From positions 1 to 64,000 of the forward strand of contig JAIPFF010000010.1 in NCBI GenBank assembly GCA_021736785.1: DNA of 64,000 nt. Direction: 5' to 3'. The notes under the pieces are model-generated. The model was not told the DNA's origin and made no database searches. It saw nothing but the letters and a program-made list of their open reading frames with translations. Origin of the DNA: Thiohalocapsa sp. (lineage in GTDB: Bacteria > Pseudomonadota > Gammaproteobacteria > Chromatiales > Chromatiaceae). Shown here one piece after another: positions 57,115 through 64,000 of this stretch. Position 1 is the first letter of the stretch; every line of letters begins with the position of its first letter. Both the position numbers and the translations under genes were made by a program.

Positions 57115-60100
57115 ATGACATCGGGGCGTAGCGATGACAGCCTACCGGCCGCGCCGCCCGCGGCGCCGACCGGCGGCAAGTCCGAGCAGACCGCGCCGCC
57201 GGCGCCGCTGTCCCTCCACGAAACCGATTCGCCGCCTGCCGACGTGACGCTGAAGACGCCGACCGAGCATATGGTTGCCGAGATCTGGCAGCGGCTGCTC
57301 GGGGAGCCGGTCGCGCGCGACGATGATTTCTTCGAGCTCGGCGGCCATTCGCTGCTTGCCGCCGCCATGGTGCAGGAGGTCTCGGAGGCGCTCGGGGCGG
57401 ACGTGCGGCCGGCCGCCATCGTGCGCGCCTCGACGCTGGCGGACTTCTGCGCGGCCGTGGACGCCGTGCCGCGGCATGTCCGCGGGCCGGGGCCGAGCGC
57501 GGAATCCGACGGTGCGTCGCCTCCGGCTTGCGCGGCGTCCGGCGCGGTCGCCGCAGTTGCCGACGAGGGAAGGCGCGACCTCGGCGAGTCACGCACCGGC
57601 GTGCCGACCCATGCGCAGGAGGCGCTGTGGTTTCTGGACGAGGGACCGCGGGCGCTTTCGTCCTACAACATTGCCCGCGCTTGGCGTATCCACGGGCGGC
57701 TCGATACCGACGCCGTTGCCGAGGCGCTGCGTGCACTGACGGATCGTCATGACGCGCTGCGGACCCTGTTCCGCGCTCGGGACGGCCGCGTGGAGACGGT
57801 AATTCGCGACCGTGTCAGCCCGGATTTCGGGCTTGTCGACTTCTCCGCGGAGCCTGCCGAGCGGCGCGAGGCGAGTGTTCGGGAACGGCTTCGGGACGCG
57901 GCCGGGCGCGGCTTCGATCTCGGCGTCGGGCCCCTGATCCGGGGAAGGGTCTTCCGCCTGTCCGGCGATCTGCATGTGCTCCTCGTGGTGATCCACCACA
58001 TCGTCGCGGACGGCTGGTCCCTCGGCGTCGTCGAGGCGGAGCTGGGCCCGCTCTACGGGCAAGCGTCCGGCGGCGAGCCCGCCTCGCTGCCCCTGCCCGC
58101 CGGCGGTTTCGCCGACTATGCTCGCGGACAGCGGACGCGGGTCGAGTCCGCCGCGCTCGATACCGCGGTCGCCTTTTGGCGCCACCGTCTCGCGAACCTG
58201 CAACCGCTGCCCTTGCCGTTCGACCGGCCCCGCGGTGCGCGCCGGCGGACCGAGGCAGGACGGGAGATGGTGCCGCTCGAGCCCGATCTGGTCGCGGCGT
58301 TGCGGCGGGTCGGACGCGAGCGCGGAGCGACGCTTTACATGGTGCTGCTCGCCGGACTGCAGACGCTGTTGATGCGCTATTGCGGCGTCGCCGACGTCGC
58401 CGTCGGTACACCCGTCGCGGGGCGTGCGGGGCGCTCCAACGAGGCGATGGTCGGCTACTTCGCCAACATGATCGTGCTGCGCTCGGACCTGTCCGGCGAT
58501 CCGCCGTTCAATGCCCTGCTCGAGCGCGTGAGGACCGTGGTGCTGGATGCGCTGGCACACCGGGAGGTTCCGTTCGAGCGTCTGGTCGCGTTGCTGCAGC
58601 CTCGCCGGGACCCCGGCGTCAACCCGCTGTTTCAGGTCTCGTTGGCGCTGCAGAACGTGCCTTCGTGCGGGTTGAGCCTCACCGGGGCGCGTGTCGAGCC
58701 GGAACCGGTCGCCGCGGGGGCGGCCAAGTTCGATCTCGCGTTGGCATTTTCGGAGCGCGACGACGGCCTGATGGGTGAGCTGGAGTACGAGCCCGCGCTG
58801 TTCGATGCGCGCAGCGTCCGACGGCTCGGGCAGCATCTGCGTCGGCTGTTGCGCGCGGCGGCGCAGGACGCGGCGCAGCCGCTGTCCGCGCTGGCGCTCG
58901 ACAATCGTGACGAGCGCGCACGACTGGCGAGCTTGGGCACAGGCAGGACATTTGCGATCCCGCAGGCCGCGACCCTGGCGGATCGCTTCGAGGCGTGGGT
59001 CCGGGATGCGCCCGACGCGGTCGCGGTGCGGCACGGGCAGGAGACCCTCACCTATGGCGCGCTGAACGCGACAGCGAACCGGATTGCGCATCGGCTCGCG
59101 ATCCTCGGTGTCGGCGCCGGGACCAAGGTCGCGGTGACGCTGCCTCGGGGCGCCGGCTTCGTGGCCGCGGTGATCGCGGTGATCAAGCTCGGTGCGGCTT
59201 ATGTGCCGCTGGATCCGCGCTACCCGGCGACGCGGCTGGACGAGATGCTCGACGATGCGGAGCCCGCGGTGCTGATCACCGATCGCTCCGGGCCGCAGTC
59301 CGCCGTTCATCGTACCGGCATGCAGATCGTTGACCTCGATCGCGACGCCGCCGCCCTCGCCGGGATGCCGGCCGGCAATCCGGGCCGCTCCGTCGCTGTC
59401 GGACCGGACAGCCTGGCCTACGTCATCTACACGTCCGGCACCACCGGCGCCCCGAAAGGTGTGATGGTGCCGCAGCGCGGCATTTTGCGCCTCTGCCTGG
59501 GCGCCGACTATGCGTCGCTGACCCGGGCAACGAATATCGGGCACGCGTCCAACCCGGCTTTCGACGCGGCGACTTTCGAGATCTGGGGCGCGCTGCTGAA
59601 CGGCGGCCGGCTGACGGTGATCGACCAAGACACCCTGCTGGACCCGGCGGCGCTGGCCGATTGCATCGCCGATGCGGGCATCACAACGCTGTTCTTGACG
59701 ACAGCGCTGTTCAATCTGCATGCGGCCCGGGCGCCGGGCGCCTTCGGCAGACTGCGCGAGCTGCTCTTCGGCGGCGAAGCGGCAGATCCGCGGGTGGTGG
59801 CGCGGGTGCTGGCGGGATCTCCGGGCGTAAAGCTCGTGAACATCTACGGCCCGACGGAGACCACCACCTTCGCAACCTGGCACGCCGTCGACCCCGGCAC
59901 CGCGGACAGCTTGTCCGTGCCCGGCGCCCGGGTCCCGATCGGCCGGCCGATTGGGAATACCCTCTGCCGCGTCGTCGACGGGGCACTGCGCCCGGTGCCC
60001 GTCGGCGTCGTCGGTGAGCTCTGCGTCGGCGGACCCGGCGTTGCGCTCGGCTACCTCGGGCGGCCGGATCTGGACGCGGAGCGATTCGTCGAGTTGGCCG

Positions 60101-61185
60101 ACACCGACACCACGCTCACGGACGATGACCCGAAAGCCACCGTCTTGCGCGTCTATCGCACCGGCGACTTGGTACGCTGGACCGATGAAGGCGTGCTCGA
60201 ATATGTCGGCCGAAACGATAGCCAGATCAAGCTGCGCGGCTTTCGGATCGAGCCCGGCGAGATCGAGCATCGCCTGCGCGCGGTGCCCGGCGCCGGCAGC
60301 GCGGTCGTGTGGACCGCGGAGCATCCGGTCTCGGGCCGGCAATTGGTCGCCGCGGTCTCGCGCGCGCCGGGAGCCGACGAAACACTGGAGGCCCGCGCCC
60401 GCGCGAGCTTGCGGGAAAGCCTTCCGGCCTACATGGTGCCGTCGCGGATTCTGCTGTTCGATGTGCTGCCGTTGACCCCGAACGGCAAGGTCGACCGGCG
60501 CGCCATCGATGTGCTGATGCGCGCGGAGCCCGCGGCGGAGGCGACCCGCCCGCGCCGCGGCAAGGGGCCAGGCGCGGCGAGCAATGCCCGCGAAGCGGCG
60601 ATGATCCGGCTATGGAGCGAGATTCTCGACGCGCGGGGCATAGGTCCGGAGGACGATTTTTTCGATCTCGGCGGCTATTCGTTGCTCGGCGTGCGGCTGC
60701 TCGCGGCGGTGGAGCGTGAATTCGGGCAGCGGCTGCGGTTCTCGACGATGTTCGAGGCGCCGACGCCGCGGCAATTGTTGCGCGCCGTCGACACCGCCGC
60801 CGCGGGCGTTTCGGCGGCCGACGGCCGCGTGGTGACCATCAAGCCAACCGGCAGCCGTCGGCCTCTGTTTTTCATTTCCGGCTACGGCGGCGCAACAGTG
60901 GGGCTGAAGACCCTTGCGGATGCGCTGGGGCCGCAGCGGCCGCTCTACGCGCTCGACCCCGGCGCCTTCAATCCCGCCGAACTGCGGGTCTCCCCGTTGT
61001 CGGAGACCGCCGGCAAACTGTGCGCCGCCATGCGCACCGTCCAACCCGAAGGCCCCTATCATCTGGCCGGTTTCTCGCTTGGCGGGAATTATCCTATCAA
61101 AGCTTCGAGGACGCGTTCCGGCATACGGACTACGGCGCAAGCCAATTCGACCAAGTGTATGCGCCCGATCTGCAGCGTGCCTTGA
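57115..61185 (+). CDS. Non-ribosomal peptide synthetase PCP-C-A-PCP-TE, thioesterase truncated
   Basis: 1356 residues as it stands. Carrier protein 1 at about 45-115 (DDFFELGGHSLL, Ser79). Condensation domain about 160-600 with RHDALRTLF and HHIVADG (294-300, active). Adenylation domain about 620-1125 with YTSGTTGAPKG (A3), NIYGPTETTT (A5), YRTGDL (A7), and NGKVDRR (A10); the A4 region FDAATFEIW gives pocket residues Asp, Ala, Phe, but I do not predict the amino acid. Carrier 2 about 1155-1225 (DDFFDLGGYSLL, Ser1189). The thioesterase begins about 1250 and reaches GFSLGG (Ser1321), then the sequence stops resembling a thioesterase at about 61087 and ends after 30 unrelated residues. The serine is present, but the Asp/His part is gone. 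Confidence 0.93.
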   Translation: MTSGRSDDSLPAAPPAAPTGGKSEQTAPPAPLSLHETDSPPADVTLKTPTEHMVAEIWQRLLGEPVARDDDFFELGGHSLLAAAMVQEVSEALGADVRPAAIVRASTLADFCAAVDAVPRHVRGPGPSAESDGASPPACAASGAVAAVADEGRRDLGESRTGVPTHAQEALWFLDEGPRALSSYNIARAWRIHGRLDTDAVAEALRALTDRHDALRTLFRARDGRVETVIRDRVSPDFGLVDFSAEPAERREASVRERLRDAAGRGFDLGVGPLIRGRVFRLSGDLHVLLVVIHHIVADGWSLGVVEAELGPLYGQASGGEPASLPLPAGGFADYARGQRTRVESAALDTAVAFWRHRLANLQPLPLPFDRPRGARRRTEAGREMVPLEPDLVAALRRVGRERGATLYMVLLAGLQTLLMRYCGVADVAVGTPVAGRAGRSNEAMVGYFANMIVLRSDLSGDPPFNALLERVRTVVLDALAHREVPFERLVALLQPRRDPGVNPLFQVSLALQNVPSCGLSLTGARVEPEPVAAGAAKFDLALAFSERDDGLMGELEYEPALFDARSVRRLGQHLRRLLRAAAQDAAQPLSALALDNRDERARLASLGTGRTFAIPQAATLADRFEAWVRDAPDAVAVRHGQETLTYGALNATANRIAHRLAILGVGAGTKVAVTLPRGAGFVAAVIAVIKLGAAYVPLDPRYPATRLDEMLDDAEPAVLITDRSGPQSAVHRTGMQIVDLDRDAAALAGMPAGNPGRSVAVGPDSLAYVIYTSGTTGAPKGVMVPQRGILRLCLGADYASLTRATNIGHASNPAFDAATFEIWGALLNGGRLTVIDQDTLLDPAALADCIADAGITTLFLTTALFNLHAARAPGAFGRLRELLFGGEAADPRVVARVLAGSPGVKLVNIYGPTETTTFATWHAVDPGTADSLSVPGARVPIGRPIGNTLCRVVDGALRPVPVGVVGELCVGGPGVALGYLGRPDLDAERFVELADTDTTLTDDDPKATVLRVYRTGDLVRWTDEGVLEYVGRNDSQIKLRGFRIEPGEIEHRLRAVPGAGSAVVWTAEHPVSGRQLVAAVSRAPGADETLEARARASLRESLPAYMVPSRILLFDVLPLTPNGKVDRRAIDVLMRAEPAAEATRPRRGKGPGAASNAREAAMIRLWSEILDARGIGPEDDFFDLGGYSLLGVRLLAAVEREFGQRLRFSTMFEAPTPRQLLRAVDTAAAGVSAADGRVVTIKPTGSRRPLFFISGYGGATVGLKTLADALGPQRPLYALDPGAFNPAELRVSPLSETAGKLCAAMRTVQPEGPYHLAGFSLGGNYPIKASRTRSGIRTTAQANSTKCMRPICSVP

Positions 61186-62585
61186 TCGAACAACACTATC
61201 CCGGTGCCGGGCTGAGCGATAAGTTCGTGCCGGTGCCTCATCACCTGGCGCACGCCGCAAGCTGCTACTACCCGAGCGGGTTCGACGAGTCTCTGATCGT
61301 CGTCAACGACGGCATGGGCGAAGTCCACAGCACGACCGTGGCTGTCGGCAGCGGACAGGATATCGTGCTTCTGGACACCGTGACCGCCCCGCATTCGCTC
61401 GGGATTCTCTACGGCGTGCTCACACTGTATCTGGGTTTCCGGATGGCGTTCGATGAATATAAGGTCATGGGCTTGGCGCCATACGGCGATTGCGGTAAGT
61501 ACTTCGATCAAATGATGGGCCTGGTAAAACTCCGGAAGAACGGCCTCTATACGGTTGCCTCGCTGTTTCGGAACGAGACGCTACAGGCAAAGGAAACCTA
61601 TTCAGGCACACTGCAGCTTCTCGAAGACATCTTCGGCCCTCGCCGGCAGCCGGGGGATGCAATCGAACAACGCCATAAAGATATCGCCGCCGCGCTTCAA
61701 GCGGTACTCGAGCAGGCGCTGATGCATATGCTGGAGCACTTCCGGCTGAAGACAGGGCAAGATCGCCTGTGCATGGCCGGGGGCGTGGCGCTGAATTGCA
61801 GTGCCAACGGCGCGATCAAACGCAGCCGCCTGTTCGAGGACATCTTCGTACAGCCTGCTTCGGGCGACGACGGCACCGCATTGGGGGCCGCGCTCTACGT
61901 TCTGCATGGCAGGAGCAAACAACTGCCGCGCGGCCCTATGCCGATGCCCTATTGGGGACCGGAGTTCACAAAGGACGAGATCGCTCTTACCTTGGATGAG
62001 TACCCCGGACTGCATCATCAATTCTATTCGGAGCCGAAGGATCTTATTGAAGCCGTTGTCGCCCTCTTGAGCGCCGGACAGGTGGTCGCCTGGTTTCAGG
62101 GGCGCATGGAGCTCGGCCCGCGGGCTTTGGGCAATCGCAGCATATTGGCCGATCCGCGAAACCCGGATATGCGGCAACGCATCAACCGGCTGGTCAAGAA
62201 ACGGGAGGGTTTCCGACCCTTCGCTCCCGCCGTGCCGGCGGAGTTCGCCCATCGGTATTTCTCGATCGACCCCGGTGACGAGTCGCTCTATGCGTACATG
62301 CTGTGCGTGACAAGCGTGCGCGAGCAGTTCCGCGCCATGTTGCCTGCTGTTACCCACGTGGACGGATCCGCGCGCGTGCAGACAGTTGCGAAGACGGCGA
62401 ATGGGCGATTTTGGGAACTGCTCAATCGCTTCGGACAAAAGACGGGCGTTCCGGTCTTGCTGAACACGAGTTTCAATGTTCGCGGTCAGCCGATCGTTCG
62501 TGACCCGGTCACGGCGCTGAATACCTTCGCCGACAGTGACATCGACGCGTTGGTGCTGGGCGACTGTTTAGTTACTCATCAGTGA
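61087..62585 (+). pseudogene. NodU/CmcH-type carbamoyltransferase lacking its N-terminus
   Basis: About 499 codons, in a frame different from the NRPS, starting at ELSYQSFEDAFRHTDYGASQ without a start codon. It contains the family motifs HHLAHAASCYY (metal-binding His pair), VNDGMGE, CMAGGVALNCSANG, and the C-terminal GRMELGPRALGNRSILADPRN and KKREGFRPFAPA. Full family members have roughly 570-610 residues, so about 100 N-terminal residues are absent. The family transfers a carbamoyl group from carbamoyl phosphate to hydroxyls in Nod factors, cephamycin and tobramycin. The intact C-terminal two thirds suggests the loss is recent, or an assembly misjoin. Confidence 0.88.
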
Positions 62586-62841
62586 TACGCCTCTCGAGCA
62601 TGGCATGAGTCGCATCGAGAGAGTAAGCGATGCCATTTTTCACCCGACAAATACCTGCTGTCGGCAGAGGGGCGACACGTGTCGGGAGAACTCTGCTTAT
62701 CGGCAGCGACATCCTTAGGCTCGACTACGAACGCGAAGGATGATCGCTACTCTTTTCGCACCGAATCGTGCAATGTTCATCGTGCCTTGCGTGAGCGCTG
62801 TCGTATACTTTAGCTAGGTTCAACCCTGCGAGTTCGATGTC

Positions 62842-63057
62842 ATGTATTACGTGATTGTTTCAGGCGGCCAGACACCGTTTCGGGGGAAGACCGTGGCGAT
62901 TGCCGATACTTCCGCAGAAGCCCGACGGTTGGCGGTGCAGATGGACCACCGGCGCAACGGCCGTCCCGTGGGGCGTACGTTTTTCCTTGATCAGGAGACC
63001 TATATCCGCTGGCGGGTCGCCGGTCTCTTGGAGCTATCCGACGGGGCGCCGGAATAG
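62842..63057 (+). CDS. Small protein of unknown function
   Basis: 71 residues, MYYVIVSGGQTPFRGKTVAI at the start; mixed alpha/beta character, no TM, no known motif. The start is 256 nt past the carbamoyltransferase remnant. No good Shine-Dalgarno. An AT-richer upstream region (about 62735-62815, with TATACTTTAGC) may hold its promoter. Codon use looks coding. Confidence 0.5.
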   Translation: MYYVIVSGGQTPFRGKTVAIADTSAEARRLAVQMDHRRNGRPVGRTFFLDQETYIRWRVAGLLELSDGAPE

Positions 63058-63332
63058 CACGTCCGCGCCTGCTGCGGATTGGGCCTTTCGAGGCGTCGAA
63101 GGGTACGAGCGAGCACACGGGCCGCCGACTGATCCCAGGGGGCTCGCGCCTGTCCCGAAGCCGCTGGCGCGCACGCCCATCCTCGGCTGCGATCCGCAGC
63201 GCTATTTTCCCATGACAGGCCTGGGTCTCTCGGCAAGTTCCTACCATTCACGGAAGCTTCAGCGAAGCTACATGGTCCGGACATCGGCACCTGCTAGTTT
63301 CCCTGGCATGGAAACTACACCCGAGGTCGGTG

Positions 63333-63533
63333 ATGAGCCCGATACGAGAGCATCACGTGAGCACGCTGGCCGATCGAATCGGCCTGCGTCTCGTGCAACC
63401 GGCAGTCAGAAACAAGATCCCCCTGTATCGACTGGTGGAGCCGTCGACGATGCAGCCGGTCTATCCCGGCGGCAGCGAGCCGGGGGTCGCTTTGGAGGAA
63501 TTGGCAGACTGGCTCGAGTTCCCCTGGGAATGA
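63333..63533 (+). CDS. Small protein of unknown function
   Basis: 66 residues from ATG 63333 (GAGGT at 5 nt upstream; a GTG at 63330 is in frame). Begins MSPIREHHVSTLADRIGLRL and ends LEELADWLEFPWE. The stop overlaps the next start (ATGA), an operon sign that supports both. The 275 nt before it show nothing I recognise. Confidence 0.55.
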   Translation: MSPIREHHVSTLADRIGLRLVQPAVRNKIPLYRLVEPSTMQPVYPGGSEPGVALEELADWLEFPWE

Positions 63534-63826
63534 TCGGTATCACGACGACGGACAGCGAGTCGAGCCTGGAAATCGAGCGAGCGATCTCGGCGCTGGCGAG
63601 TGAATTCGAGCAGCGCCAGTTGCCTCACGCGCTCTGCATTCGGCAACAAATTGCCGACGGGTCGGCGCTTGGAGAAGACGACGCACTCTTTTTGACCGAG
63701 ATGCTGGAAACACTCGATTGCGCTTGTGCATTATTCGACCAGCATCCGACTGCCGTTGCGCTACAGCGCGGTGCGGCGTTCATTTACAACGAAATAATGA
63801 CGGAGTCTTTCGTCAACGTGGCGTGA
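63530..63826 (+). CDS. Small helical protein of unknown function
   Basis: 98 residues from ATG 63530, overlapping the previous stop by 4 bp. Acidic and mainly helical (ESSLEIERAISALASEFEQR; LFLTEMLETLDCACALF). Soluble. Function unknown; partner of the 66-residue protein by coupling. Confidence 0.55.
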   Translation: MIGITTTDSESSLEIERAISALASEFEQRQLPHALCIRQQIADGSALGEDDALFLTEMLETLDCACALFDQHPTAVALQRGAAFIYNEIMTESFVNVA

Positions 63827-63877
63827 GCCAATGGACCCTGATTTTCCCACCTTTCGGCGACCGCGCCGCTACTCCGG

Positions 63878-64000
63878 ATGCTCACTGCCGCCCGCCGCCG
63901 CGTCGGCGCGGCCTTGGAGGTCTCCCCGGACCGTGTGATAGACCTGCGCGCAGGTAACGGTATCAGGATCGAGGCCTGCAAAATGCGTCGCATCCATAAC
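63878..64000 (+). CDS. Possible gene running off the right edge
   Basis: 41 codons open to the window end, starting MLTAARRRVGAALEVSPDRV and continuing IDLRAGNGIRIEAC. The reading is plausible as a protein N-terminus, but no Shine-Dalgarno is obvious. Low certainty because only 123 bases are visible. Confidence 0.3.
   Translation, partial: MLTAARRRVGAALEVSPDRVIDLRAGNGIRIEACKMRRIHN

Noticed and set aside
57589-60342. Open frame of over 900 codons on the minus strand across the NRPS.
   Set aside because: The plus strand has canonical NRPS motifs throughout; the minus frame has none.
61020-61086. Treating the carbamoyltransferase as starting at the ATG near 61020.
   Set aside because: The 20 residues before ELSYQSFED are the thioesterase region read in another frame, not carbamoyltransferase sequence.

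Overview
The window is about 64 kb of GC-rich DNA (roughly 60-67 % by eye). Its housekeeping genes are gammaproteobacterial: ftsY-ftsE-ftsX next to rpoH, tig-clpP-clpX-lon in order, hupB followed by tRNA-Val and tRNA-Asp and then ppiD, plus fabI and cti. I cannot name a genus with confidence; a GC-rich environmental gammaproteobacterium fits best.

Layout. 0-7.3 kb: a pair of M16 peptidase genes (one with, one without the zinc motif) divergent from ftsY, then ftsE, ftsX and rpoH with a strong terminator. 7.6-9.1 kb: a secreted cysteine-rich protein I do not recognise. 9.2-15.8 kb: a complete peptide-type ABC importer operon on the minus strand, divergent from fabI. 16.9-26.6 kb: a proteostasis block on the minus strand (tig, clpP, clpX, lon, hupB, two tRNAs, ppiD). 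26.8-31.5 kb: a DUF3422 membrane protein, a small unknown protein and the periplasmic fatty acid cis/trans isomerase. 31.7-32.7 kb: a RES/Xre toxin-antitoxin pair. 32.9-42.5 kb: two ABC systems facing away from each other, a tripartite FtsX-type exporter (minus) and an ABC-2 ATPase with a permease fused to an M1 metallopeptidase (plus).

42.5-56.4 kb is an accessory island. Its left edge holds a dead VapBC-like pair and two AT-richer membrane-protein genes. The core is a plus-strand operon of DUF499 ATPase, DUF3780 protein, DUF1156 DNA methylase, a HipA-like kinase domain and a HIRAN protein, followed by a PLD-SNF2 helicase broken by a stop codon, two frameshifts and loss of its C-terminal part. 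This gene set belongs to a DISARM/BREX-like antiphage group. The HipA-HIRAN pair and the decayed helicase are the unusual points. On the right are two minus-strand genes of unknown function, one encoding a three-helix membrane protein.

57.1-62.6 kb is a damaged biosynthetic locus: an NRPS (PCP-C-A-PCP-TE) whose thioesterase is cut just after its GxSxG motif and joined, out of frame, to a NodU/CmcH-type carbamoyltransferase lacking its N-terminus. This looks like a deletion scar. The last 1.4 kb carries small unknown genes, one running off the edge.

No rRNA, CRISPR array, intact insertion sequence or origin was seen. Gene starts were moved from the longest open frame where a signal peptide, Shine-Dalgarno sequence or family N-terminus argued for it. 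Residue numbers are hand counts and may be off by one or two.
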